Counted from the stretch's first letter, positions 33,837 to 43,031 are shown. The stretch: 64,000 nucleotides of DNA from Clostridium_X cadaveris (GCF_039521325.1 NZ_BAAACD010000008.1); one strand, 5' to 3'. Program-made: numbers and translations. Notes: generated by a model not told the origin, from the letters alone.

Positions 33837-35465
33837 CTATACAGCGTTATTTAATACACTTTCTGCAATGTTAGTAGCATGATCTCCTATTCTCTCAAAG
33901 TTACTTATAAGATCTAAGAATACCGCTCCTGATATTGCATTACATTGTCCATCATTCAATCTCTTAATATGGTGAGATCTCAATTCTTTTTCTAGTATAT
34001 CTATTCTTTCTTCAAGCTTTCTAACTGTTTCTGCTTTCTTAATATTTGATGATTCATAGCTTTCTATAGCTGCAGTTAATGAATCTAATGTGTAATTGTA
34101 CATATCCATTAACTCCTGCTGAGCATCCTCACTATAAGAAAATCTCTTTGAAATCTTTTCCGAAGCTAGTTCTACTATATTCTTAGCATGGTCTCCTACT
34201 CTCTCTATATCATTTATAATATGAAAAGTAGATGCTACTATTCCTTTTTCCTTATCAGATAGATCTGTTTTTGCAAGTTTTACTAAGTAGTTTGTTATTT
34301 CATGTTCTAGAGTATTTATAATTTGTTCATTGTTATAAACCTTAGTTATAAGCTCATCGTCATTAGTCATAAAAGCAGTTACTGAAAGTTCAAGATTTTC
34401 TTTTGCTTTATTTGCCATTCTTATAGTCTCTTTTATAACCTGACCACTAGCTATAACAGGCGTCTCTAAAAATCTATCATCTATGTATGTTGCTCCAACT
34501 TTTTCAACTTCATCTTCGCCTAGTAGTATTTTATTTACTACATCTATTAATATTTTTATTAATGGTATCATTATTATTGTATTTGTTATATTAAAGATAG
34601 TATGTGCATTTGCAATTTGTCTCTTAACATCTCCAGGACTCATAGATTCTACTATATTTATCAATATTCCCATAAGAGGTATAAAGATAATAGTTCCTAG
34701 CACATTAAATATAAGATGTATAAGCGCTGCTTTCCTTGCAGTTTTATTTGTTCCTATACTTGATAATAAAGCAGTTACGCAAGTTCCTATATTACATCCG
34801 AAGATAACAGGAAGTGCTACCTTCATAGTTATAGAACCTGTAGTTGCTAAAGCTACTATTATACTAGTAGTTGCAGATGAGCTCTGCAATACTGCAGTCA
34901 TAGCAAGTCCTGCTAAAAGACCAAGCGCCCAATTATTCCCTATAGCTATAATAAATTCTTTAAATAAAGGTGACTCAGCTATTGGCTTCATAGCACTAGA
35001 CATTATTCCCATACCCATGAAAAGTATACCGAATCCAAGTATTATGTTTCCAATCTCTTTACGTTTTTTAGCTTTGGAGAACATAACTATTGCAACTCCT
35101 AAAGCTACAAATATAGGTGCTATTCCATCTAGCTTAAATGAAATTAATTGTGCTGTTATTGTAGTACCAATATTTGCTCCCATTATAATTCCAGCAGCTT
35201 GATATAAATTCATAAGTCCAGCATTAACAAAACCTACTACCATAACAGTTGTAGCACTACTACTTTGTATAACAGCAGTTACTACAGCTCCGATTAATAC
35301 AGCCATTATTGGATTTGAAGTTACTTTTTCTAAGAGAGACTTTAAACTGTCTCCAGCTGCATTTTCTAATCCATCTCCCATTAACTTCATTCCATAAAGA
35401 AATAAACCTAATCCCCCAATTAATCCTATTATCATATCCAAATTATCCAAAATATATTCCTCCAC
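33837..35465 (-). CDS. Na+/phosphate cotransporter with C-terminal PhoU-like domain
   Basis: A 542-residue NptA/YjbB-type protein. The membrane half (about 1-310) carries the internal duplication typical of the family, with a QSSSATT motif in each repeat (AVIQSSSATTVMVV and AVLQSSSATTSIIV). The cytosolic C-terminus (about 340-540) is two helical PhoU-like repeats that include ERVGDHAKNI and ERIGDHATNI. It probably moves phosphate with sodium; direction and regulation are uncertain in this family. It is monocistronic with its own terminator. Confidence 0.9.
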   Translation of the reverse strand: MEEYILDNLDMIIGLIGGLGLFLYGMKLMGDGLENAAGDSLKSLLEKVTSNPIMAVLIGAVVTAVIQSSSATTVMVVGFVNAGLMNLYQAAGIIMGANIGTTITAQLISFKLDGIAPIFVALGVAIVMFSKAKKRKEIGNIILGFGILFMGMGIMSSAMKPIAESPLFKEFIIAIGNNWALGLLAGLAMTAVLQSSSATTSIIVALATTGSITMKVALPVIFGCNIGTCVTALLSSIGTNKTARKAALIHLIFNVLGTIIFIPLMGILINIVESMSPGDVKRQIANAHTIFNITNTIIMIPLIKILIDVVNKILLGEDEVEKVGATYIDDRFLETPVIASGQVIKETIRMANKAKENLELSVTAFMTNDDELITKVYNNEQIINTLEHEITNYLVKLAKTDLSDKEKGIVASTFHIINDIERVGDHAKNIVELASEKISKRFSYSEDAQQELMDMYNYTLDSLTAAIESYESSNIKKAETVRKLEERIDILEKELRSHHIKRLNDGQCNAISGAVFLDLISNFERIGDHATNIAESVLNNAV

Positions 35466-35708
35466 AATATTTTCTATTACCCAAAAAACATATTATATTA
35501 TTTCTTAACATATGTTAAGATATTTTTCAGTTTTTTAACCTAAACTTAATATAAGTCTTAAGAAAAAGGTCATATGTTCTAATATATAGTATATATATGT
35601 TTATTTTACCTACAAATACGAATTTTTATTTAAATTTTGCAAAGATATTTTTTATTTTATTTTAATTTTTTAACAGACCTAGATTTAGTTTTGTAATTCT
35701 AAAATATA
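35466..35708. other. AT-rich intergenic region
   Basis: Between the Na/Pi gene start and the ABC-operon terminator. It presumably holds the promoter of the Na/Pi gene; I saw no convincing -35/-10 pair and no gene. Confidence 0.4.
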
Positions 35709-35745
35709 ATACAAAAAATAAACGAGAAATTTAAAATTTCCCGTT
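35709..35745 (-). terminator. Intrinsic terminator of the ABC transporter operon
   Basis: AACGAGAAATTT (35721-35732) pairs with AAATTTCCCGTT (35734-35745); the irregular position is G-U in the minus-strand RNA. A TATTTTTTG tail follows. Confidence 0.75.
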
Positions 35746-35782
35746 GAAAAATAATAATTTATATAACTTACTCTTATAGCTT

Positions 35783-36571
35783 CTAGCTTACTATATCTTT
35801 CTTACAATATTGCCAAAATCCTATGGCAGCTCCCGCTATAGCGTAAAATATTCCTATGCCAATTAAATCCCATTTGATTTCAGCTTTCGATAATATATCA
35901 GCCGCATCAGAATATGCAAAAGGAGTTACATATTTCAGCCACTGTGCCTTATCACTTATATTTAATATTATATTTAAGAAATATCCTAAAGATGCTATAC
36001 CTATCCCTATTCCATTGCCACCTCTTTTTATATAGGACGATATGCCATAACATATAAAAGCTAACTCACATTGCATTATAAACTGAGCTAAATGAAATAA
36101 TAAAAATTCTTTCATAGCAATTTCTTCACCGATGAATTTAAATGATATCGCTGAAAGTCCTATGCATATGGCGTTAAAAACCACTATAATCGTTAAGACT
36201 GCCAAAAGTTTTTCTGATACAATCCTTTTACGACTTACTCCATGAGTTAGAAGAAACTCTGCAGTGTGACCGCTCTCTTCTTTTGATAGCATTGATATGC
36301 CTACCATAGCTGCAAAAAAAGCTCCTCCTATACCTAGTATATTTCCACATTCAATCCCATAAAAGCCCATTACAGTTCCAAAATTAAGTTTATCCATTCC
36401 AAAGGCTTCTGAAAAACTTCCCATGGAACTGTACATCTTATTTATGTCTTCCATCTGACTCTGCATTTGAGGATACAGCATCATACATGTCACCATAAGT
36501 AGTCCAACACTAAGGCTCCATATTATAAGCATCTTTCTATTTTGCTTTATCTCATGACTAAATATTGTCAT
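35783..36571 (-). CDS. ABC transporter permease (ABC-2 type)
   Basis: About 262 residues with six predicted membrane helices, one large outside loop after the first (MYPQMQSQMEDINKMYSSMG) and a cytosolic KEESGHTAEFLLTHGVSRKRIV segment of the kind that contacts the ATPase. The ATG at 36571 is preferred over a GTG nine bases earlier because GGAGGTGA inside the ATPase gene end spaces correctly with it. The genes overlap by 14 bp. The family exports drugs, peptides or ions; the substrate is unknown. Function depends on an ATPase whose gene carries a premature stop. Confidence 0.8.
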   Translation of the reverse strand: MTIFSHEIKQNRKMLIIWSLSVGLLMVTCMMLYPQMQSQMEDINKMYSSMGSFSEAFGMDKLNFGTVMGFYGIECGNILGIGGAFFAAMVGISMLSKEESGHTAEFLLTHGVSRKRIVSEKLLAVLTIIVVFNAICIGLSAISFKFIGEEIAMKEFLLFHLAQFIMQCELAFICYGISSYIKRGGNGIGIGIASLGYFLNIILNISDKAQWLKYVTPFAYSDAADILSKAEIKWDLIGIGIFYAIAGAAIGFWQYCKKDIVS

Positions 36572-37451
36572 TTGCTTCACCTCCGGTTTTGTAGATATCC
36601 ATAAATATTGTTTCTAAATCTGGCTCTGTTATAGTCATATCCTTTATATCTAATCCGCTTAAAGCTGAAATTAGATTCTTAATTTCCCCGTCATATATGA
36701 AACTTACTGAATCACCACTTATTTCTGCCTTTTTAATTTCTTTAATATCTGGAAGGTGTGTGATTCCATGAATATTTACTTGTTTTGTAGCCTTTCCTAT
36801 AAATGATTCTACAGAATCTTGAACAATAAGACGACCTTCTCTTATTATAGCAGCTTTAGTGCAGTAATGCTGTATCTCTGATAGTATGTGAGATGATAAA
36901 AATATAGTAGCTCCTTCTTTTTGCCTTTCCTTAAGCAAAGAAAAGAACTCCTTTTGCATAAGCGGATCAAGTCCACTTGTGGGTTCATCTAAAATATAAA
37001 GCTTAGGTTTGTGCTGAAGAGCACATATTATAGATACCTTTTTCCTATTTCCTAGTGAAAGTTCTTCAACCCTTTTCTTTAAATCCAGCTGAAGTCTGTC
37101 ACATAATATTTTAACCTCTTTAGTACAATTTTCATTTCGAAGTCTTGCTGAAAAATTTATTATTTCTTCTACTTTCATACCATTGTAAAACATAGCCTCT
37201 GAAGGCATATATCCAACTTCTCGTAGAATTTTATCTCTAAATTTTAAAGAATCCATACCAAAAACCTCTGCTGTCCCTAAAGTAGGTTTTATAAGACCTA
37301 AAATCGTACGAATAGTTGTGCTCTTTCCTGCTCCATTCGGTCCTATAAACCCAAAAAAATCATTTTTCTCTACATTTAAATTCAGCTTTATAACTCCTCT
37401 TTATTTACCATACTTTTTAGTAAGATTCCTTACCTCAATAACATTACTCAT
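36558..37451 (-). pseudogene. ABC transporter ATP-binding protein interrupted by an in-frame stop codon
   Basis: From the ATG at 37451 the frame reads MSNVIEVRNLTKKYGK, then TAA at 37401-37403, then continues without any shift for 280 codons. The part after the stop holds everything an ATPase needs: Walker A GFIGPNGAGKST, Q-loop region, signature LSLGNRKKVS, Walker B LYILDEPTSGLDP and the H-loop LSSHILSE. The first in-frame ATG after the stop (37256) lies beyond Walker A, so normal restart would give a dead protein. A GAGGAG site precedes a CTG codon just after the stop, so rare non-AUG restart is conceivable. It could be a pseudogene, readthrough, or a base error. Confidence 0.8.
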
Positions 37452-37950
37452 CTATCACATCTCCTATATTATTTTTATAGCTTGACAGCATCTTATTTAA
37501 TTCAAAAGTATCTTTCTTATAAAATATTTCTATGAAGAAATATAACATTATAAAATAGCTCAACATAACTGCATCATAAATCAAAGCTACATAATATGGA
37601 GTTTTAATAAACCAATGAAAAATATACTGACATATTATCATCATGAATACTGGTCCTACTATCCATAGTACTATTCTTATTTTATACTCTCTCTTTTTAT
37701 AAATTTTCTCTCTTAAAAAGAGGCACTTTTGAAACCATGAAATAGCATAACCGAGCAAAAACATTTGGAATATCACAGTAAATGGGACTGAGTTAATCCC
37801 CAATATCCATAATAAAAATCCATATATAAATATCAATGAAATTCCATGCACACAAGAAAATATTTCAACATCTGCTTCAGTTTTTATATATCTTTTAAGC
37901 TTATCCATCATTTCTTCTCCATTCTCTAAATATTCACAAACTATCTTCAT
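37444..37950 (-). CDS. Four-helix membrane protein of unknown function, first gene of the ABC operon
   Basis: A 168-residue protein with four hydrophobic helices (ISLIFIYGFLLWILGI, FTVIFQMFLLGYAISWF, IVLWIVGPVFMMIICQYIF, VALIYDAVMLSYFIMLYFF) arranged in two pairs around a basic loop. The ATG at 37950 has AAGGAG six bases ahead. Its stop overlaps the ATPase start (ATGAGTAATG), so translation is coupled. It may be an accessory subunit of the transporter. I do not recognise a specific family. Confidence 0.6.
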   Translation of the reverse strand: MKIVCEYLENGEEMMDKLKRYIKTEADVEIFSCVHGISLIFIYGFLLWILGINSVPFTVIFQMFLLGYAISWFQKCLFLREKIYKKREYKIRIVLWIVGPVFMMIICQYIFHWFIKTPYYVALIYDAVMLSYFIMLYFFIEIFYKKDTFELNKMLSSYKNNIGDVIDE

Positions 37951-38010
37951 GGATATCTCCTTCCTCTTTGATTTTATTATATATATCTTCTAAAATTCTC
38001 TCAATATAAA

Positions 38011-38058
38011 AACAGGTAAGGTGCACTTTTTATATTTTAAGTTGCAGTCTTACCTGTT
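38011..38058 (-). terminator. Intrinsic terminator of the flavodoxin gene
   Basis: AACAGGTAAG (38011-38020) pairs with CTTACCTGTT (38049-38058), with a further TGCA/TGCA inner pairing. A TTTTTATATT tail follows on the minus strand. Confidence 0.75.
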
Positions 38059-38086
38059 ATTACTAATTTTATCTTGAAAATTTATC

Positions 38087-38563
38087 TTATTTACTCACAA
38101 TTATTTTTTCTACTTTCGCATCCCAGTCCTCTACGTTGTGAAAGAATGGATCTACAAAATCATAAGTTCCTATTATATTATTATCTTTCAAAATATCCTT
38201 CATCTTATTAAAGCACTTATCTGCTCCCCCGCCTCCATGACAAGCAAAAAGTATAATATCTTTCCCTCTAATTTTACATGTATTTAAAAAAGTATTTATT
38301 GGAGGAGTAAACTTTCCTGCCCATATAGGAGTTCCTATAAATATCCTATCATAACTCTCAATATCTATAGGTGTATTTTTAAGCTTAGGTTTTTCTCCAA
38401 ACATCACACTTTTTCCACCCCAGAAAAATTTGCTTATCTTTCCTGTAGGATAGTCTTTATCTGGTACAAGTTTAATCATATCACCTTGAGTCTTTTCTGC
38501 AATTTTCTTTGCTATAAACTCAGTGTTTCCCTCTAAAGAATAATAAATTACTGCAGTTTTCAT
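38087..38563 (-). CDS. Flavodoxin-like protein
   Basis: About 158 residues with the FMN phosphate loop YYSLEGNTEF near the start, IFIGTPIWAGKFTPP (second FMN loop) and a glycine-rich ACHGGGGADKCF (third). It is a small one- or two-electron carrier or flavodoxin-family reductase in the cytosol. The ATG at 38563 is preferred over an in-frame GTG nine bases upstream that sits too close to AAGGAG. Redox partners are unknown. Confidence 0.85.
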   Translation of the reverse strand: MKTAVIYYSLEGNTEFIAKKIAEKTQGDMIKLVPDKDYPTGKISKFFWGGKSVMFGEKPKLKNTPIDIESYDRIFIGTPIWAGKFTPPINTFLNTCKIRGKDIILFACHGGGGADKCFNKMKDILKDNNIIGTYDFVDPFFHNVEDWDAKVEKIIVSK

Positions 38564-38610
38564 ATTCCTCACATCTCCTTAATCTATTTAAGTATTTTCA
38601 ATCTGTATTA

Positions 38611-39333
38611 TTAAATTTCTACCTTTAAAACTCCAATATTCCCCATGGGAAGCAATTGATCAACTGATCCATTTAAAAATACATAACATCCACCATTAGC
38701 TCTATCAGGCAAATCCACAAAACTATTAATCATCATTACAGGGCATTTGATACCCTTAACTCTCTCTTGATATTCATATAACGCTTCACTATTCCACTGT
38801 TCTATAGAATAATCTATATATAATGGCCATAACATAATATCAGCGCTTATTTCATCTATTTTCTCTAGAAGATCATCATGCCATAAGTCTCCACATATAG
38901 CAGTTACAAACAGCTTACTATTCAGTATAAAACTATGAAAACCTGTTCCCTCTTTATATTCTTCTGTGGCTATCGCTTCTTTCCATCCTTTTGATACTCT
39001 CTTAAATATATCAATTATATCACCATTCGAATCTATTACCATATTGCTACTATATATATTTTTCTCATACTTTTCTATAAAGCCAAATGATAATGCTGTT
39101 TTGTAATCTCTAGCTAACTTTCTTAATTCCTTTATTACCTCATCATCCTTACTAAAAGCTCTTTTATAATCTTTCTCATAGGTCCAACATAAACCTTCAA
39201 ATCCTTGCAAAAAAGATTCTCCAAAACATAATAAATCTACGTCTCTATTTTCTCTTACATATCTCTTTATCTCATTTACATTAAATTCTATATCATTATC
39301 TCTATTTTTTGATGATACCAATCCAATTTTCAT
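38611..39333 (-). CDS. Carbon-nitrogen hydrolase (nitrilase superfamily)
   Basis: A 240-residue protein with the nitrilase catalytic triad: Glu in CFGESFLQG, Lys in DIFKRVSKGWKE and Cys in ICGDLWHDD. Members hydrolyse amides or nitriles; the substrate cannot be told from sequence. It is somewhat shorter than typical (260-280) but has all blocks. It starts 4 bp after the acetyltransferase gene stop, so the two are probably one operon. Confidence 0.82.
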   Translation of the reverse strand: MKIGLVSSKNRDNDIEFNVNEIKRYVRENRDVDLLCFGESFLQGFEGLCWTYEKDYKRAFSKDDEVIKELRKLARDYKTALSFGFIEKYEKNIYSSNMVIDSNGDIIDIFKRVSKGWKEAIATEEYKEGTGFHSFILNSKLFVTAICGDLWHDDLLEKIDEISADIMLWPLYIDYSIEQWNSEALYEYQERVKGIKCPVMMINSFVDLPDRANGGCYVFLNGSVDQLLPMGNIGVLKVEI

Positions 39334-39337
39334 AATA

Positions 39338-39817
39338 CTATTCTCCTATGGTATTAAGAGTTTCTCCTGTAAGCCTATAAATAGTCCATCCATTCATCGA
39401 CACAGCTCCTAATGATAAATAAAAATCTATACTTGGCTTATTCCAATCAAGGCATGACCACTCAAGCCTTCCACATCCTCTTTCTACAGTTATCTGTGCC
39501 AGTTTCTTTAAAATAGCTTTTCCATATCCACGCCCTCGATATTCCGGTAAAACAACTAAATCTTCTAGATAGATTCCAGCTCTTCCTAGAAATGTTGAAA
39601 AGTTATGAAAAAACAGAGCCATACCTACTTCTTTCCCATCTGCTACAGCTAAAAGTACTTCTGCTCTTTTCTTTTCAAAAATCCACTCTTTTAATAATTC
39701 CTCTGTAGCAACCACTTCATTCTCCAGCTTCTCATAGGTGGCTAACTGCTTTATAAAATTTAGAATTGTAGCTACATCTTTCTCTTCTGCGCTTCTAAAT
39801 TCTAATTCCGTAGTCAT
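39338..39817 (-). CDS. GNAT family N-acetyltransferase
   Basis: A 159-residue acetyltransferase. The acetyl-CoA binding motif is VLPEYRGRGYGKAILKKLA (about residues 88-106), followed by the GCGRLEWSCLDWNKPSIDFY block found in diamine/thialysine-type acetyltransferases. That resemblance suggests a small amine substrate, but this is not certain. It precedes the nitrilase-family gene by 4 bp, and 56 bp separate it from the acetyltransferase-nitroreductase fusion upstream. Confidence 0.88.
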   Translation of the reverse strand: MTTELEFRSAEEKDVATILNFIKQLATYEKLENEVVATEELLKEWIFEKKRAEVLLAVADGKEVGMALFFHNFSTFLGRAGIYLEDLVVLPEYRGRGYGKAILKKLAQITVERGCGRLEWSCLDWNKPSIDFYLSLGAVSMNGWTIYRLTGETLNTIGE

Positions 39818-39873
39818 ATTTATTGTCCCCCTTTTAAGTTAATTCTTAAGTCTATATAAAAGTTATCTCTATT

Positions 39874-41157
39874 CTAAACCTTACCTACAGCTACCATATA
39901 AACTGTAAACTCTTCATTTCCAATGCCTAGCATTTTATCACACATATCTTGATTATAACAGCCTATGGCACATACGCCACACTCCATTGCCGTAGCACCT
40001 AAATATAAGTTTTGGCATACATGTCCTGCATCAAGTAAAGCATATTTTGCTGCCTTATTTAAATATCTCCATTCTGAGCGGTATGGTATAACACTCCATA
40101 TAATTGATACTGGTGCAGTGCCGAAAAATTCCTGACCATAGGTTGCTCTCGTAAGTTGTTCCTCCATGTTCTCAATATCCCTTAAGAAAATAAGGCTATG
40201 AGTAGATACATGGTAAGTATACAATCCTCTTTCTAATCCCTCTACATTTTTTACAAATATATACGTTTCAAAAGGATGCCTTGCACCTGCACTAGGTACA
40301 TTTCTCAATCTCAAATTATTTTCATACCCTTGACTAATCCACAATAAATAAGATAATTCATCCACAGATATGGATTCTTTACTAAATCTTCTGTGACTTC
40401 TTCGATTCTCAATTATCCTTTGAAAATCATTATTACAAATGACATTCTCAAAATCCATTTTCAATTCTATTTGTGTCTTTCCTTCATAGACTTTCTCCAT
40501 ATCAGGAACAGATACCCCCTTATTTTGATCAGAATCCATGGCATAGTCCATCCATTCCTCTTCTGGTATATAGCCCTTCATCATTTTATGAAGCTCACCA
40601 ATCAGCTTTTTATACCTATCCTCATCTCCAACATAACGGTTAAAGAACTCATCCTTTGTTATCATGTAGCATACATCATCGTATACACTGCCATCATAGA
40701 TTTTTGTTGATTCTTTTTTTATTCCTGTATAGCGGAACCCTATTTTTTCAATGACTCGTTTTGACTGATTATTAAAAGGAAAATGATATACTGAAATTTG
40801 CGTAATTCCTTCTTCATCAAACATATATCTCATAGCTGCAATAGCTGCTTCTTTTATAAGTCCTTGTCCCCAATATGCTTCCCCAAGAACATAACCTAGA
40901 GTCTTTTCATAATGAACTTCAGCTTTATGCATGCCCAAAGAACCAATAACTTTGTTAGTTTCCTTTAAAACTATAGCCCACGTCTCATCTTGTTCTATAA
41001 ACATCTTCAGTATACCTTTAGTCTCCTCCAAATTCTCATGAGGTTTCCATCCTGCTCTTGGTCCAACATTACTACTCTTTGCATACTCATAGACATCCTC
41101 TGCATCTTCTTCTCTCCATCTACGCAGTAGTAGCCTATTAGTTTCTAATGTCTTCAT
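39874..41157 (-). CDS. GNAT acetyltransferase fused to a SagB-type nitroreductase
   Basis: A 427-residue two-domain protein. Residues 1-170 are a RimJ/RimL-like acetyltransferase (LETNRLLLRRWREEDAEDVY at the start, LGEAYWGQGLIKEA for acetyl-CoA). After a helical linker, residues 240-427 are an FMN nitroreductase of the SagB type (NRRSHRRFSKESISVDELSY, VPSAGARHPFETYIFV, ALLDAGHVCQNLYLGA). Free-standing SagB-like domains dehydrogenate azolines in peptide natural products or act on small molecules. No precursor peptide or cyclodehydratase is seen nearby. The two halves are in one frame with no sign of assembly error. Confidence 0.85.
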   Translation of the reverse strand: MKTLETNRLLLRRWREEDAEDVYEYAKSSNVGPRAGWKPHENLEETKGILKMFIEQDETWAIVLKETNKVIGSLGMHKAEVHYEKTLGYVLGEAYWGQGLIKEAAIAAMRYMFDEEGITQISVYHFPFNNQSKRVIEKIGFRYTGIKKESTKIYDGSVYDDVCYMITKDEFFNRYVGDEDRYKKLIGELHKMMKGYIPEEEWMDYAMDSDQNKGVSVPDMEKVYEGKTQIELKMDFENVICNNDFQRIIENRRSHRRFSKESISVDELSYLLWISQGYENNLRLRNVPSAGARHPFETYIFVKNVEGLERGLYTYHVSTHSLIFLRDIENMEEQLTRATYGQEFFGTAPVSIIWSVIPYRSEWRYLNKAAKYALLDAGHVCQNLYLGATAMECGVCAIGCYNQDMCDKMLGIGNEEFTVYMVAVGKV

Positions 41158-41330
41158 TTTTCTCCCCCTTTTCTTATGGTTATTTACGAATCAGTAATAA
41201 ATTCACATTATAAGTTAATTATATCTTATAGATTTTTCTCATTAATTCTTAATTTTAAAGACCTATCAGATAATTTGCCACTTGTGTCTTACTTGCTTAT
41301 ATTTTCTAATAATGAACTATATCAACTTTA

Positions 41331-41780
41331 TTAGTTAGATGAAATCTCCATTGTTTTTACTATTTCAGAAATCTGTGATTTCATTTTAATATAATTTTGA
41401 TATTCAATATTATCATTAGGAAAACCCACATCTGTTGTTCCCCCCACTCTATATCTATTTCCATTTATATGAAATATTATATCTCTTCCTATTGAGTCAT
41501 ATATTTCTCCATCAATAGGATTATCATTTGAATCTAACTTAACAATTGCAAAAAGTAAAGCTTTTTTATTAGATTCCTTAGAAATGTAATAAGAATATAT
41601 TGAATCATTCTCTTCTTTAAATATACATCTATTTCTCCAATAATTAGGTAATTTTAAGGATATCCTCAATTTTTCATTATTATATGTGTAATAACTAGGA
41701 ATAAATATTTTAAATAAAAATATTATCATAATAATTACTAAAGATAATAAAACAATCTTTTTAATTATTTTTTTATTCAT
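41331..41780 (-). CDS. Hypothetical membrane-anchored extracytoplasmic protein
   Basis: About 149 residues from the ATG at 41780, which has GGGGGGA ahead; a longer start at 41798 overlaps that site. One N-terminal helix (IVLLSLVIIMIIFLFKIFI) anchors a ~120-residue soluble domain without a lipobox. The domain has scattered aromatic and charged residues and no motif I recognise. It stands alone between the fusion gene and the divergent DUF2691-like gene. Confidence 0.6.
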   Translation of the reverse strand: MNKKIIKKIVLLSLVIIMIIFLFKIFIPSYYTYNNEKLRISLKLPNYWRNRCIFKEENDSIYSYYISKESNKKALLFAIVKLDSNDNPIDGEIYDSIGRDIIFHINGNRYRVGGTTDVGFPNDNIEYQNYIKMKSQISEIVKTMEISSN

Positions 41781-41988
41781 ATATTCCCCCCATTTCATTA
41801 ATAAGTTGATTTACTAATATATAAATACTAACATAAATATCTATATATTAGTAAATTAGCTTTGGAAATTATTATATATTTAATATAAACTTTTAAAAAA
41901 TATAATATATGTTGTTTTTTTACATACTTTACATTTTGACTCATTTTAATTTATAAGTTATAATTATGAAAATAAGGAGGTACTATAT

Positions 41989-42465
41989 ATGAAAAATATA
42001 GGAATTTATTTTGATTTCTCAAATCTTGTAGACAATCCACTACTTACAATTCTTAATCCAATTTCATGTGAGCTTTACAATTGGGAAATTTTTTCTAATG
42101 ATATTCATCTAATAGGTAACGACGGTAAATTAGTAAATGATTTACTTTTTAACAATATACATTTTATTGACGGAGAAACTTTTTATTCTACTATAAAAAA
42201 TTCAGATTATTATCTAATTTTCGCTGGATTCAATGCTTTCCCTAAAGATAAAACATATGAACATGTTGGTAAGTATGATAAATTTTTAAATAGCAATTGT
42301 GAAATAGTAATAGATATATATGATTCTGTATATACTACTATATTATGTAAAAACGCTATATTATTAGAAGAAATATATAAAAACGCTATAAAAAATAATT
42401 TTTCTAAGGTCCGTTATTTAACAGATGATGATATTAGAAGCAATCCTTATGCTGTATATGCTTAA
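41989..42465 (+). CDS. DUF2691-like protein of unknown function
   Basis: A 158-residue soluble protein beginning MKNIGIYFDFSNLVDNPLL and resembling DUF2691 proteins of Firmicutes in length and in the blocks IDGETFYSTIKNSDYYLIF, AFPKDK and CEIVIDIYDSVYTTI. No signal peptide or catalytic motif is evident. AAGGAGG precedes the ATG. Codon use is very AT-rich, and the gene sits in a patch of broken genes. Directly downstream is a shortened copy of itself (42477-42641). Confidence 0.7.
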   Translation: MKNIGIYFDFSNLVDNPLLTILNPISCELYNWEIFSNDIHLIGNDGKLVNDLLFNNIHFIDGETFYSTIKNSDYYLIFAGFNAFPKDKTYEHVGKYDKFLNSNCEIVIDIYDSVYTTILCKNAILLEEIYKNAIKNNFSKVRYLTDDDIRSNPYAVYA

Positions 42466-42476
42466 ATTTATAAAAG

Positions 42477-42641
42477 ATGAAAATATAGGAGTTTATTTTG
42501 ATTTTTCAAATCTTATAGGTAATCCAATACTTACAATTCTTAATCCAATTTCGTATGAACTTTACAATTTAGAATTTTTTTAATGTCCATTATTTAACAC
42601 ATGATGATATTAGGAACAATCCTTTTAGCATATTTGATTAA
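42477..42641 (+). pseudogene. Internally deleted, frameshifted duplicate of the DUF2691-like gene
   Basis: The first ~36 codons match the start of the upstream gene (IGVYFDFSNLIGNPILTIL in frame), but one A is missing after the ATG, shifting the frame. Sequence then jumps to the last ~20 codons (HYLTHDDIRNNPF against RYLTDDDIRSNPY) and a stop at 42639-42641. About 105 codons are missing. In the intact gene the deleted part is bounded by TTTTTCTAA-type repeats, so slippage or recombination between them explains the loss. Confidence 0.75.
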
Positions 42642-42648
42642 ATAAATT

Positions 42649-42993
42649 TTATAATCCAATTAATGCTCTCCAAGTATTTCTTCCAACAATACCATCTGCA
42701 CTAAGATTATTATCTTCTTGAAATCTCATTACAGCATTCTTAGTTTCATATCCATAAATTCCATCTGATCCATAAGAAATACTATAGCCTAGACTTATTA
42801 ACCTTTGTTGAAGAAGTTTTGTTATATTTCCACTAGCACCATGTTTGATTAATGGGCACCCATCTAATGTATTAGGTCCTGGATACCCATCCACTTTTTG
42901 ATTGGAATATCCTTGATTATTGCACTCTTGTTGCAAATTCTCTACCCAAGTACTTTTCCCTATTAGTAATGACTTAAATTTACTCTCATTTTA
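42649..42993 (-). pseudogene. C-terminal remnant of an endolysin/amidase with peptidoglycan-binding domain
   Basis: The open frame starts after a stop near 42994 and has no ATG. It reads GKSTWVENLQQECNNQG, then KVDGYPGPNTLDGCPL and a PG_binding_1 domain (GYETKNAVMRFQEDNNLSADG) up to GRNTWRALIGL. Residues of this kind form the wall-binding tail of clostridial and phage amidases. The catalytic domain is absent; directly upstream is the rpsI terminator. An internal TTG could give a 95-residue binding domain, but decay after loss of the 5' part is more likely. Confidence 0.6.
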
Positions 42994-43031
42994 TATAAAA
43001 AAATCCCACAAACACTGAGTTTGTGGGATTT
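42994..43031 (-). terminator. Intrinsic terminator of rplM-rpsI
   Basis: AAATCCCACAAAC (43001-43013), loop ACTGA, GTTTGTGGGATTT (43019-43031), followed by TTTTTTT on the minus strand. Confidence 0.93.

Noticed and set aside
34483..35202. A 239-codon open frame on the plus strand
   Set aside because: It lies wholly opposite the Na/Pi cotransporter gene; composition mirrors the hydrophobic codons of that gene, and there is no ribosome site or homology.
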